Shown one piece after another: positions 1-9,101 of a stretch of DNA of 64,000 nt. Each line of letters begins with the position of its first letter. Position 1 is the stretch's first letter. A program made the translations under genes and the position numbers. Origin of the DNA: Bin103 sp002238925 (GTDB taxonomy: Bacteria; Spirochaetota; Spirochaetia; SZUA-6; Bin103); assembly GCA_965208065.1 (NCBI GenBank), contig OZ242313.1:2170001-2234000 (forward strand), in the 5' to 3' direction. The notes beneath the pieces were generated by a model. The model was given only the letters and a program-made list of their open reading frames with translations, did not search any database and was not told the DNA's origin.

Positions 1-335
1 GAGTCGTCCAGAGTCCAGGGGCCGCTGGTGGCCACCTGTGCCGGAGACACCAGCCCGCCATCCGCCCTGGCGACGCGCAGAATCGCCTGTTCCAGCGATT
101 CGGCAATCGGGGCGGCGGCTTCGCGCAGCAACTCCCGGTCATCCTGCTCGATTTCCGCATCGCGCACCATCGTCGGCATCCGGAACAGGTCCACGATCGC
201 TCCGATCCCGAATACGCCGCCGGTCAGCAGCCACAGCAAGCCGGTGCCGTGCTTGCGCAGGTAGAAGCGGTGCACGCCGAGGGTTCCAAAACCGCCGACC
301 GCCCACAGCAGGTATGCCAGCCCGAGAGAGTACAT
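1..335 (-). CDS. TM2-domain membrane protein, C-terminus cut by window edge
   Basis: The gene starts at an ATG at 335 and runs off the left edge after 111 codons. The first 50 residues form a TM2 domain: two hydrophobic segments (about residues 4-18 and 31-46) joined by a turn holding the HRFY motif, with the usual aspartate after the second helix. A charged segment follows, then a soluble stretch beginning around residue 84 (ILRVARADGG). That stretch resembles the C-terminal domain of the 154-residue protein at 10307-10771: both share an A-R-x-x-G-G-x-V-x-P-A-x-V-A pattern. The role is unknown; TM2 proteins are small inner-membrane proteins. It lies upstream of asnS on the same strand. Confidence 0.7.
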   Translation of the reverse strand, partial: MYSLGLAYLLWAVGGFGTLGVHRFYLRKHGTGLLWLLTGGVFGIGAIVDLFRMPTMVRDAEIEQDDRELLREAAAPIAESLEQAILRVARADGGLVSPAQVATSGPWTLDD

Positions 336-374
336 GCCGCTACGGTGAGTATACCCTGCTCACTTCGCGCGTGC

Positions 375-1679
<1,305 letters not shown>

Positions 1680-1726
1680 GGCCGCTCCCATCGATGCGTC
1701 GTTCCGTTCCGGTCGATCATGCTCCG

Positions 1727-2062
1727 TTACTCCTCTCTCGCGGCGTGCAGGAGTGCCGCGGCGCGTTCCTCGGCGAAGGCGGCGCGCAGCAGACGGTGCG
1801 CCGCCGCGGGTCCGCCGGTAGTTGCCGAACCGCCCGGCGCCGGGTAACCGAACTCCTCCATGGTGCGCCGGCGCTCGCGCTCGTCGATGGCGCCGAGGGC
1901 GGCAACCTCGCGGGCGATGCACACCACTTCCCGCTCGCCGAGTCCGTTGAGGACCGGCGCTGACCGCTCGGCGCCGATCAGCAGCAGAAACCTGGCAACC
2001 TGTTCGAATCCACGGTCGCGTTCGGTGCCGCGTACGAAGCCGCGGGTGGCTGCATCGCTCAC
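1727..2062 (-). CDS. stand-alone FliG N-terminal-domain-like protein
   Basis: The 111-residue product matches the pattern of the FliG N-terminal domain: a hydrophobic helix followed by GAERSAPVL, LGEREVVCIAREVAALG, ID-R and a MEEF turn, then an AHRLLRAAFAEERAAALL helix like the linker after FliG_N. The middle and C-terminal torque-generating domains are missing, and asnS starts 47 bases downstream, so there is no room for them. The GTG start at 2062 overlaps the TGA of the upstream phospholipase-like gene (GTGA), which implies translational coupling. Spirochaetes often carry two full FliG proteins; this short form might be a flagellar accessory or an adaptor. The function is inferred from the motif only. 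Confidence 0.6.
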   Translation of the reverse strand: MSDAATRGFVRGTERDRGFEQVARFLLLIGAERSAPVLNGLGEREVVCIAREVAALGAIDERERRRTMEEFGYPAPGGSATTGGPAAAHRLLRAAFAEERAAALLHAAREE

Positions 2063-3183
2063 GGCGTCACCGGGCCGGCGGGCCGCAGCGGCGACCGCGT
2101 ATCCGGCTCCTCGTGCAACTTCTCGAACAGCTCCGGCAGCGGCAGCGGCTCACAATGCACCGGCGTGCAACTGTCGCCGTCCACGGTGGCGCCGAGGCCC
2201 TGGTTGCCGAACAGCGAGGCCAGTTCTGCAAACCATTCGCCGGCTTCCGCCGCCCCGGCGCCGGCGGCCGGAGCGGGCTGCCCGGTGTCGCCGCCAAGCC
2301 ACCCGAGCATGCCGAGCAGGCGGCGCAGCTTCGGTACCACCTCCTGTTGTGCCGCGGCCATCAGGTCGAGGTAGCTGTGATCGCTTACCACCGTCGGGTC
2401 GCACGGGTGCGGCCACGGCCGGTGCCGCAGGTTGGCTGGATCGAGGTCGGCGCCCGCCGCGGCAAAGTGGAATACGGCGCTGCGCCGTTGCCGGTAGCCC
2501 TCCCGCCGGTCGACGGCGAGGGCGCGCTCCCGCATCCGCGAGTCGCGGTGGTCGGTGAGGGTGTAGAAGCGCATCGAGTCGGCGTAGGCGTTCTCGATGC
2601 GGCGCCGGTTGCGCGACTTGTAGCTGGCGGCCGGGTAGGCGTCGTCGACGCCTTTGACCAGCATTTTCAGCGTGGCGTACGGCAGACTTTCGCCACAGGT
2701 GACGTCGGCCAGAAATTCGAACTCGGCCAGTTCCTGTCCGCGCCGCGCGCGCAGAGCGGCCACGTCCAGGAGGCGCTCCAGCAGCGCGTGGCAGCGCCGG
2801 TACCGTTGTGTCGAAGGGTCCCCGTGGCGTACCCAGCCGGCACGGCAGATTATGTAGGGATGGGCGTGCCGGTCGAGGTCGGCATGGGTAGCAAAGCCGG
2901 CCAGAAAGGCGGTCTGCCCGACATCGAAGCGCCCGGTGCGATGCGCGCCGGCGATGACGGTGCGCGCCATGTGGGCAACCAGGGTGCCGAATCCGCGCCG
3001 ATGAATCAGCGAACCGTAGCGCAGCGCCAGCGGCCGCGTGCGCTGATTGTGGTAGAACAGATCGGGCCCTTGCGCGCCGAGGCGGAACAGGTTGCCGGCT
3101 TCCTCCAGGAGCGCCTCGGCGTCGGGCGTGGCCTCGCGCAAGACGTCTTCTGCAAACAAGAGGTGGCTGATATGGGCAGGCAT
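2059..3183 (-). CDS. zinc-dependent phospholipase C-like protein
   Basis: The 374-residue protein starts MPAHISHLLFAEDVL and continues with FRLGAQGPDLFYHN, the pattern of the zinc-dependent phospholipase C/S1-P1 nuclease-like family (Zn_dep_PLPC). Histidines and aspartates that would bind zinc recur at HISH (4-7), GAQGPD, the FATHADLDRHAHPY segment and later His residues. No signal peptide is visible, so it probably acts in the cytoplasm. The ATG at 3183 is preferred over the TTG at 3204 because the family begins at MPAHISH. It is the first gene of a minus-strand unit and overlaps the FliG-like gene by four bases. The substrate is unknown. Confidence 0.75.
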   Translation of the reverse strand: MPAHISHLLFAEDVLREATPDAEALLEEAGNLFRLGAQGPDLFYHNQRTRPLALRYGSLIHRRGFGTLVAHMARTVIAGAHRTGRFDVGQTAFLAGFATHADLDRHAHPYIICRAGWVRHGDPSTQRYRRCHALLERLLDVAALRARRGQELAEFEFLADVTCGESLPYATLKMLVKGVDDAYPAASYKSRNRRRIENAYADSMRFYTLTDHRDSRMRERALAVDRREGYRQRRSAVFHFAAAGADLDPANLRHRPWPHPCDPTVVSDHSYLDLMAAAQQEVVPKLRRLLGMLGWLGGDTGQPAPAAGAGAAEAGEWFAELASLFGNQGLGATVDGDSCTPVHCEPLPLPELFEKLHEEPDTRSPLRPAGPVTP

Positions 3184-3194
3184 GCGGCCTGTGC

Positions 3195-3223
3195 ACGCTA
3201 TCAACGGCGCCGCCTCTTGACAA
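3195..3223 (-). promoter_or_regulatory. possible promoter for the phospholipase-like/FliG-like/asnS unit
   Basis: On the minus strand a TTGTCA (3223-3218) is followed by a 17-base spacer and TAGCGT (3200-3195). Transcription would start near 3188, only about five bases before the ATG at 3183, so the message would be nearly leaderless. The -10 box is weak, so this is tentative. Confidence 0.35.
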
Positions 3224-3250
3224 CCGTCGAGGCCGTCGAGGCCGTCGTGG
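3224..3250 (+). repeat. three tandem 9-bp repeats
   Basis: The unit CCGTCGAGG occurs three times in a row, the third copy with one change. It lies between the divergent phospholipase-like gene and tRNA-Phe and is not coding. The same three-by-nine arrangement recurs inside four genes of this window. Confidence 0.8.
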
Positions 3251-3303
3251 CCGCGGCGGCGCCGTCCCCGGGAACGAAATCGTCCCGTCGTGCGCCGCTC
3301 GGA

Positions 3304-3333
3304 TTGACCATGCGGGGACCGGGTCAGTAGACT
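3304..3333 (+). promoter_or_regulatory. promoter of tRNA-Phe
   Basis: TTGACC (3304-3309), an 18-base spacer and TAGACT (3328-3333) fit a sigma-70 promoter. The predicted start is near 3340, eight bases before the tRNA. Confidence 0.6.
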
Positions 3334-3347
3334 ATCGCTCGCATACC

Positions 3348-3420
3348 GCCGCTGTAGCTCAGATGGTAGAGCAGAGGACTGAAAATCCTCGTGTCAGCAG
3401 TTCGATTCTGCTCGGCGGCA
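3348..3420 (+). tRNA. tRNA-Phe (GAA)
   Basis: A full 73-nt cloverleaf is visible: acceptor stem GCCGCTG paired with CGGCGGC, D-stem GCTC/GAGC, anticodon stem GAGGA/TCCTC with loop CTGAAAA (anticodon GAA), and T-stem AGCAG/CTGCT with the TTCGATT loop. The discriminator base is A and CCA is not encoded. It stands alone between convergent minus-strand units. Confidence 0.97.
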
Positions 3421-3432
3421 TCCATCCCGCGG

Positions 3433-4143
3433 TCACTCAGGCTGCCAGAAGTAGGGTCCGCTGAGGGCGCCCTTGTCCGCGCTTGGCAGCTTGCCGAACA
3501 CGTACACCTCGTAACGTATCCCGGAGCGGTACTCGTCCCCGCCCAGGGCGATCTCGTCGCCGGCGGCTACCGACTCCTGCAGCACGCCCTCCGACAAGAT
3601 CCACAGGCTGTAGTCCGCCGCGCCGCTCACCACGAATGTTCCTCCGCGCTGCTGCACGTCGGGCAGCGGCGTCGAACGGCGCTGTTCGGGGATGACGAAC
3701 CGGGAATAGTCCCGCTCACCGCCGGCATCGACCAGCAGTACGCGGTATTCGCCCGCCGGGAATGGCTGCTCGCCCGGCATGGCCAGCGAGGCGGCGCCGA
3801 TCCAGGTCGCTCCGTCGCGCTCGTCACGCGTCCAGGTTTCGGCGGTGGCGCGCCAGAACAGCTCGCCGCCGTCGTGAATTACGTACAGTTCGTCGAGATC
3901 CTCCAGGCCGTCGGCATCAGCGGCGCGTACGAACACGCTGAGGCGCTCGTAGCGGCGCTCGAGTTCGCGGTCGTCGTAATCGACCAGCAGCCACTGCAGC
4001 TCGTACAACTCCGGGGCGCTGGTTTCGCAGCCCCCCAGTACTGCCAACAGGACGAGCAGGACGAGCAGGACGAGCATGGCCGTCGCGCCGGAGGCGGCCC
4101 TCGCCAACAGGGCATGACGGGCCGTCCCGATACCGCCCGTCAC
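3433..4143 (-). CDS. putative lipoprotein of unknown function
   Basis: The 236-residue product starts at a GTG (4143) that overlaps the hisC stop codon as GTGA. An Arg-containing N-terminus is followed by a hydrophobic core (MLVLLVLLVLLAVL) and a lipobox ending LGGC, with the lipidated Cys at about residue 39. The mature part is acidic and ends with a YEVYVFGKLP/GPYFWQPE segment. I recognise no catalytic motif. It is probably an envelope-anchored lipoprotein. The hydrophobic core is encoded by a perfect three-copy 9-bp repeat (4049-4075). Its coupling to hisC looks like gene packing rather than a shared function. Confidence 0.7.
   Translation of the reverse strand: MTGGIGTARHALLARAASGATAMLVLLVLLVLLAVLGGCETSAPELYELQWLLVDYDDRELERRYERLSVFVRAADADGLEDLDELYVIHDGGELFWRATAETWTRDERDGATWIGAASLAMPGEQPFPAGEYRVLLVDAGGERDYSRFVIPEQRRSTPLPDVQQRGGTFVVSGAADYSLWILSEGVLQESVAAGDEIALGGDEYRSGIRYEVYVFGKLPSADKGALSGPYFWQPE
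4049..4075 (+). repeat. three perfect tandem 9-bp repeats inside the lipoprotein signal sequence
   Basis: The unit AGGACGAGC is repeated three times without change. Read on the minus strand in frame it encodes the Leu/Val run of the signal peptide. Gain or loss of a unit would lengthen or shorten the hydrophobic core by three residues without a frameshift. Confidence 0.9.
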
Positions 4144-5288
4144 CTGCCCGCGCCGGAACCCGGCGCCTCCGCGTCGCGGGTGAGTTCGGCCAGCGCACGG
4201 CGCAGCGCCGCGATGAAACGCTCCAGCTCCTGCGCGGTGCCGATGCTCACGCGCAGGTATCGTGCGAGTGCCGGGTGGCGGGGCGTGCGCACGATCACTC
4301 CCTGCTCGAGGAGCCGCTGCGCCACCCCGGCCGCGGGACGCCCGACGTTCACCAGCACGAAGTTGGCATGCGACGGTACCGCCGCCAGGCCGAGTTGTTC
4401 GAATGCCGCGTACAGCTGCTGCTTGCCGCGCCGGTTGAGATTGAGCGTACGGCGCAGGAACTGCTCGTCCTGCAGCGCTGCCAGGGCGGCCGCCTGCGCC
4501 AGCACGGAGGTGTCGAACGGCGGCCGGACGCGGTGCAGCAGGGCGGCCGTGTCCGGCGCCATGATGCCGTATCCGAACCGCACACCGGCCAGACCGTACG
4601 CCTTCGCCATGCTGCGCACCAGGATCAGGTTGTCCTGGCCGCCGGCGGCGCGCGGCCGCAGCTCGGGAAACTCCGCCGGGTCGGCGAAATCCCGGTAGAC
4701 CTCGTCATGCACCAGTACCACCCGCTCCGGCAGCTCCGCCAGCAGGGCCTGCGTGGCGGCGCGCGAGAACAGCGCGCCGGTAGGGTTGTTCGGGTTGCAG
4801 ACGAACACCATGCGGGTGCGCTTGCCGACCCGGTCCAGGATTGCGCCGGCGGTCAACTCCAAGTCGGGCATCGGTACCTCGACCACCGTCGCTCCCTTGG
4901 TCAGCGTCACGATCCGGTACATGTCGAAGGTAATCTGCGGCACCACCACCTCGTCGCCGGGGCGCAGGAAGGCGAGCGCCGCGGTCAGCAGAATGGAGTC
5001 GGCGCCATTGCCGGTAACCACGCATTCCGGAGCCACGCCGTTGGCCGCGCCGAGCGCCTCCTGGAGAACGGGGTTGATTACTTCCGGGTACTGGTGCCCG
5101 CGCTCGAGGGTGGCTGCCATGGCGGCCACCGCCTTGGGACTGGCACCGAGGGGATTCTCATTGGATGCGAGCTTGATGATGTCGGTGATGCCGAGTTCGC
5201 GCGCTACCTCGGCGATGGTACGGCCGGGTACGTAGTGCCCGATATCGGTGATTCCCGGGGCCGCGTTCCGCTCTGCGTCGAAGGCCAT
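4140..5288 (-). CDS. hisC: histidinol-phosphate aminotransferase
   Basis: A 382-residue class I/II PLP aminotransferase that would convert imidazole-acetol phosphate and glutamate to histidinol phosphate. Visible motifs are NENPLG (44-48 region), GNGADSI (93-99), CNPNNPTG (164-171), HDEVYRDF (194-201) and the PLP lysine in SMAKAYG (Lys229), followed by VRFGYG. The ATG at 5288 is the only start that retains the whole N-terminal NENP region; it has no clear ribosome-binding site. It is divergent from argR. No other his gene is present, so a broader aromatic or aspartate aminotransferase role cannot be ruled out, although the motifs favour HisC. Confidence 0.85.
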   Translation of the reverse strand: MAFDAERNAAPGITDIGHYVPGRTIAEVARELGITDIIKLASNENPLGASPKAVAAMAATLERGHQYPEVINPVLQEALGAANGVAPECVVTGNGADSILLTAALAFLRPGDEVVVPQITFDMYRIVTLTKGATVVEVPMPDLELTAGAILDRVGKRTRMVFVCNPNNPTGALFSRAATQALLAELPERVVLVHDEVYRDFADPAEFPELRPRAAGGQDNLILVRSMAKAYGLAGVRFGYGIMAPDTAALLHRVRPPFDTSVLAQAAALAALQDEQFLRRTLNLNRRGKQQLYAAFEQLGLAAVPSHANFVLVNVGRPAAGVAQRLLEQGVIVRTPRHPALARYLRVSIGTAQELERFIAALRRALAELTRDAEAPGSGAGR

Positions 5289-5371
5289 CGGTCAGGATCT
5301 GTGCTTGCTCATGGCGCTGCCGCACCGGCAGGGCGGCGCGGCACACCGCGGGTCAGCTTGTTCCTGGAGGG

Positions 5372-5403
5372 TTGACCCGGTGCCTGATTTTGCATATATA
5401 TGC
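5372..5403 (+). promoter_or_regulatory. argR promoter with overlapping palindromic operator
   Basis: TTGACC (5372-5377), a 17-base spacer and TATATA (5395-5400) make a strong promoter. The -10 box lies inside a perfect 12-base palindrome GCATATATATGC (5392-5403), an A/T-rich dyad like an ARG box and well placed for repression by ArgR. The predicted start is near 5407, three bases before the argR GTG, so the transcript may be leaderless. Confidence 0.65.
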
Positions 5404-5409
5404 GCCACG

Positions 5410-5940
5410 GTGAATGAAAATACAACTACCGAGCCTACCATAACGACCTTCCCCCATGCAACTCGCGCCGCCACCGCGAATCGCCGCCGCGCCGTTCGCG
5501 AGCTGATCGCCGACGGTGCCATCAGCAGCCAGGGCCAACTTCTCGATCACCTGTCGGCGCGCGGCCATTCTACCACTCAGGCGACCCTGTCGCGCGACCT
5601 GAGGATACTGAACGTGGGCAAGCTGCCCAATGGCCGCGGCGGCTATACCTACGCGTTCCGCGATGACGCCGTGGCCGGTTCCGAGGCGGACGTACAGGCG
5701 ATGTTTCTGCATGGCTACCTGGCGATCGCCTTTTCCGGCAACCTGGCGGTGATCCACACCCTGCCGGGCCATGCCGCCAGCGTGGCGTTTGCGCTCGACC
5801 GGCTGGCGGTGGCCGGGATCATCGGAACCGTCGCCGGCGACGACACGATTCTTGCCGTGCTGGCGGACGGAACCAGCGCGGATGCCGCGCGGGCGGCGCT
5901 TGGGCGGCGCATTCCGGGATTCGCGGAGCGCACGCCGTGA
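5410..5940 (+). CDS. argR: arginine repressor ArgR
   Basis: The 176-residue product has an N-terminal winged-helix domain (about 24-85) with the recognition segment TQATLSRDLR (56-65). Its C-terminal hexamerisation and arginine-binding domain includes TLPGHAASVA and GTVAGDDTI (139-147). It should repress arginine biosynthesis when arginine is abundant. The GTG at 5410 is the only sensible start between the promoter and the DNA-binding domain; no ribosome-binding site is seen, consistent with a leaderless message. It is the first gene of the arg operon and overlaps argC as GTGA, so autoregulation through the promoter palindrome is likely. Confidence 0.93.
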   Translation: MNENTTTEPTITTFPHATRAATANRRRAVRELIADGAISSQGQLLDHLSARGHSTTQATLSRDLRILNVGKLPNGRGGYTYAFRDDAVAGSEADVQAMFLHGYLAIAFSGNLAVIHTLPGHAASVAFALDRLAVAGIIGTVAGDDTILAVLADGTSADAARAALGRRIPGFAERTP

Positions 5941-6989
5941 CCGCTGCCATAACCGCCACCATCCTGGGCGCAACCGGCTACGCCGGTTCGCTGCTGTTGC
6001 GCCTGCTGCTCGAGCATCCGGCCGTACACACCATTGTCGCGGTGTCCTCCTCGCGCGCCGGCCAACCGCTCGCGGCTGCGCTGCCGGCGTTCGCAGGGCT
6101 GGCGACCGCGGCCTCCGACAAGCTCGGCGACGGCAACCTGGTCAGCGCCGACGATGCCGCCGATCTTCCGACCGACGTGGTGTTCTCCGCACTGCCGCCG
6201 TTGCAGTCGGCGGCGGGCGCCGCTGCCTATTTCGAGTCGGCCGTGGTGATCGACCTGGCCGCGGACTTCCGCATTCGCGACCACGCGCTGTTCGCCTCCG
6301 CGTACGGATCGGCGCCGCCGCGCCCCGACCTGCTGCCAGGCGCCGTCTACGGTCTCAGCGAGTGGCACCGCGAATCGATTGGGCAGGCGCCGATCATCGC
6401 CAACCCGGGCTGTTACCCGACCGCGGTGCTGCTGCCGCTGCTGCCGCTGGCGGCGGCCGGCGTGTTGCGCGGTACCGTGGTGGCCAACGCCATGAGCGGC
6501 ATAACCGGGGCCGGGCGCAAGGTGAGCGCCGACTACCTGTTCACCGAACTGAGCGAAAGCGTGACCGCCTACGCGCCCGCCCGCAGCCACCGCCACCATG
6601 CCGAGATGACCAGCGAACTCGGTCCGGTGGCGGACGATCTCGACCTGCTGTTTACCCCGCACCTGGTGCCGATGCGGCGCGGTCTGGCGGCTACCACGGT
6701 GGCGACGCTGCGCGAATCCGGCGCCGCGGCCCGCGTCGGCGGTATCCTGGAGCAGGCCTACGGCGGGTGCCGGTTCGTCGCCCTCACCGGCGACCGCATT
6801 CCGGCCACGGCCGACGTGTGGGGCGCTAACCGGTGCGACATCGGGTGGCACGTGAGCGGACGCGAGGTGGTGCTGTTTTCGGTCATCGACAACCTGTTGA
6901 AGGGCGCCGCCGGGCAGGCAGTGCAGAACATGAACCTGCGCTTCGGCCTGGCCGAGGGCACAGCCCTGCCGCTGCACGGCGAGGCGTAG
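5937..6989 (+). CDS. argC: N-acetyl-gamma-glutamyl-phosphate reductase
   Basis: Third step of arginine synthesis: NADPH-dependent reduction of N-acetylglutamyl phosphate to the semialdehyde. The 350-residue protein has the nucleotide-binding GATGYAG (11-17) and the catalytic cysteine in NPGCYPTA (Cys159). Downstream are GAGRK and a C-terminal DNLLKGAAGQAVQNMN segment, all typical of ArgC. Its GTG start overlaps the argR stop codon, and argB begins four bases after its own stop. Confidence 0.96.
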   Translation: MTAAITATILGATGYAGSLLLRLLLEHPAVHTIVAVSSSRAGQPLAAALPAFAGLATAASDKLGDGNLVSADDAADLPTDVVFSALPPLQSAAGAAAYFESAVVIDLAADFRIRDHALFASAYGSAPPRPDLLPGAVYGLSEWHRESIGQAPIIANPGCYPTAVLLPLLPLAAAGVLRGTVVANAMSGITGAGRKVSADYLFTELSESVTAYAPARSHRHHAEMTSELGPVADDLDLLFTPHLVPMRRGLAATTVATLRESGAAARVGGILEQAYGGCRFVALTGDRIPATADVWGANRCDIGWHVSGREVVLFSVIDNLLKGAAGQAVQNMNLRFGLAEGTALPLHGEA

Positions 6990-6993
6990 CGCG

Positions 6994-7875
6994 ATGCAAC
7001 CCCGGCAACCGGTCGCCGCGGTCGCCGCGGTCGCCGCCGGCGAACTGCTGGTGATCAAGCTGGGCGGCGCCGCCGCCGATCACGAGCCGTCGCTGCACGC
7101 ATTCCTGCGCGAGTTGGCGGCCCTGGCCGCGGGCGGGGCGCGCATCGTGCTGGTGCACGGCGGCGGTGCCGAGGTGAGCGCCTTGTCGCGCCGGGTGGGG
7201 CTGGAGCCGCGCTTCCGCGACGGTGTGCGGATTACCACGCCGGAGGAGATGCCGTACGTGGACATGGTGCTGTGCGGCGCGGTCAACAAGCGGCTGGTAC
7301 GCATACTGGGCGCGGCCGGCCTGCAGGCGGTGGGTCTGAGCGGGTCGGACGGCGCAATGTTTACCGGCGCGCCGCTGACCGGCGCCGGCGCCGATGCGGA
7401 CGGCAACCACACCGCGACGGTGGCGCGGGTGGACACCCGGCTGCCCCGCCTGCTGATCGAGCACGGCTACGTGCCGGTGATTGCCCCGACCAGCGTGCAG
7501 CCCCCCGCCCGGGCGGTGAACATCAACGCCGACGCGGTCGCACTGCGGCTGGCGCCGGCGCTGGCGGCCGACCGCCTGCTGTTCCTTGCTGACGTTCCCG
7601 GCATTCTGAAGCAGGGCGCCGCGCTGGCGGCGCTCACCCCGGACCAGGCGGCCGCGGAGATCGCCGCCGGCACTATCAGCGGCGGCATGATTCCGAAGGT
7701 GGAGGCCGCGCTGCATGCCCTCGCGGAGGGGGTGCGGCAGGTGGTGATCGGTCAGTTCAGGGCGCCGGGAGACCTGGCGAACCTGTTGACCGGGGCGACC
7801 GGTACCACCATGCTCCGTCACACTCACGATCTTCCAGACACTTCAACTCGGCAACCAACACAGGAGGTACGGTAA
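6994..7875 (+). CDS. argB: acetylglutamate kinase
   Basis: Second step of arginine synthesis: phosphorylates N-acetylglutamate. The 293-residue protein shows the amino-acid-kinase motifs VIKLGG (20-25), VHGGG, RFRDGVRIT, GLSGSDG and NINADAVA. The N-terminus is short and begins with three V-A-A units encoded by a 9-bp repeat. It does not resemble the N-terminal helix of arginine-inhibited kinases, so feedback inhibition is uncertain. Its stop overlaps the argD start (TAATG), where a GGAGG ribosome-binding site lies inside the argB 3' end. Confidence 0.95.
   Translation: MQPRQPVAAVAAVAAGELLVIKLGGAAADHEPSLHAFLRELAALAAGGARIVLVHGGGAEVSALSRRVGLEPRFRDGVRITTPEEMPYVDMVLCGAVNKRLVRILGAAGLQAVGLSGSDGAMFTGAPLTGAGADADGNHTATVARVDTRLPRLLIEHGYVPVIAPTSVQPPARAVNINADAVALRLAPALAADRLLFLADVPGILKQGAALAALTPDQAAAEIAAGTISGGMIPKVEAALHALAEGVRQVVIGQFRAPGDLANLLTGATGTTMLRHTHDLPDTSTRQPTQEVR
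7011..7037 (+). repeat. three perfect tandem 9-bp repeats at the argB N-terminus
   Basis: The unit GGTCGCCGC is repeated three times in frame and encodes V-A-A three times just before the conserved kinase start. Confidence 0.9.
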
Positions 7876-9101
7876 TGCAACGAGATGGTGCGATAGTCAG
7901 CGAACACCCGATGCCGGGCGTCTTCACCCCGGAACTTCTGGTCCTCGACCGCGGCAGCGGTTGCCGGGTCAGCGACATCAGCGGCCGGTCCTATCTGGAC
8001 TTCGGCGGCGGCATCGCCGTCAATGCGCTCGGGTACGGGCGCGAGGACCTCGCGGAAGCCGCGGCGGACCAGATGCGCAAACTGGTCCATGTGTCCAACC
8101 TGTACGCCACCGAACCCGCTCTGGCCCTCGCGGAAAAGCTCATCGCGTCGGCACCCACACGGGCCGCGATCGGCAACGTGCAGTTTACCAACAGCGGTTC
8201 GGAGGCGAACGAGACGGCGCTCAAGTATGCCCGCCTGCTGGCCGCCCGCAGCGGGCGCACCGGCAAGCACCGCATTGCGTGTTTCAGCGGCGCGTTCCAC
8301 GGGCGCACCATGGGCGCACTCAGTTGCACGCCCACCGAGAAGTACCAGGAGCCGTATGCGCCGCTGATCGGCGGCGTTACCGCGCTGCCGTTCAATGACG
8401 CCGATGCCGCAGCAGCCGCCCTCGACGACTCGTTCTGCGCCGTGATCGTCGAGGTGGTGCAGGGCGAGGGTGGCCTGGACGTGATGAGCGAGCGGTTCGC
8501 GCACACCCTCAATGAGCTGTGCCGCCGGCATGCCATCATGCTGATTGCCGACGAGGTGCAGACCGGCCTCAGCCGCACCGGCGAGCTGTACGCCAGCTCC
8601 CTGGTGGGACTGGAGCCGGATCTGATCACGCTCGCCAAGCCGCTCGGCGGTGGCCTGCCGCTGGCCGCGACGCTGATTCCGCGGCCGATCAATGCGTTGC
8701 TGCACATCGGCGACCACGGCACCACCTTCGGCGGCGGCCCGGTGACCTGCGCGGTCGGCAACGTGGTGTGGGATATCGTGGCGGCGCCCGCATTCGTGGC
8801 CACCGTACGCGCCCACGGGCGGTATCTGCAGGCCGGTCTGCAGAAGCTGGCCGACGCCAGTCCGATGCTTGGTGCGGTGAAGGGCGCGGGCCTGCTTACC
8901 GGCGTCACGGTGACCGGCGAGGTGGACGGCGCACCGGCCATCGGCAAGCTGGTGCCCGCACTGCGCGACGCCGGCATGCTGGCGCTGCGCTCCGGGGACG
9001 ACGTACTGCGGCTGGCGCCGCCGCTGATCGTCAGCGAAGCGGAAATCGACGAGGCGCTAGCCATTATCGCGGCTGCGGTCGCCGCCCTCGGAGGAGAGTA
9101 G
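7875..9101 (+). CDS. argD: acetylornithine aminotransferase
   Basis: Fourth step of arginine synthesis: glutamate-dependent transamination of N-acetylglutamate semialdehyde to N-acetylornithine, with PLP. The 408-residue class III aminotransferase has NSGSEANE (106-113), FHGRTMGALS (141-150), DEVQTG (226-231) and the PLP lysine in LAKPLGGG (Lys255). The ATG overlaps the argB stop by one base and has a GGAGG site about eight bases upstream. The enzyme may also serve lysine synthesis, as ArgD often does. Confidence 0.95.
   Translation: MQRDGAIVSEHPMPGVFTPELLVLDRGSGCRVSDISGRSYLDFGGGIAVNALGYGREDLAEAAADQMRKLVHVSNLYATEPALALAEKLIASAPTRAAIGNVQFTNSGSEANETALKYARLLAARSGRTGKHRIACFSGAFHGRTMGALSCTPTEKYQEPYAPLIGGVTALPFNDADAAAAALDDSFCAVIVEVVQGEGGLDVMSERFAHTLNELCRRHAIMLIADEVQTGLSRTGELYASSLVGLEPDLITLAKPLGGGLPLAATLIPRPINALLHIGDHGTTFGGGPVTCAVGNVVWDIVAAPAFVATVRAHGRYLQAGLQKLADASPMLGAVKGAGLLTGVTVTGEVDGAPAIGKLVPALRDAGMLALRSGDDVLRLAPPLIVSEAEIDEALAIIAAAVAALGGE

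Noticed and set aside
1680..1726. A frameshifted remainder of fliG after the FliG-like frame
   Set aside because: Only 47 bases separate its stop from asnS, so the missing FliG domains cannot be hidden there in any frame.
1680..1922. A longer asnS starting at 1922
   Set aside because: The extra 81 residues are Arg-rich, overlap the FliG-like gene and precede the natural OB-fold start; a ribosome-binding site supports 1679.
3391..4698. A 435-codon plus-strand frame over the lipoprotein and hisC
   Set aside because: It begins inside tRNA-Phe and is antisense to two convincing genes; composition is that of a GC-rich shadow.
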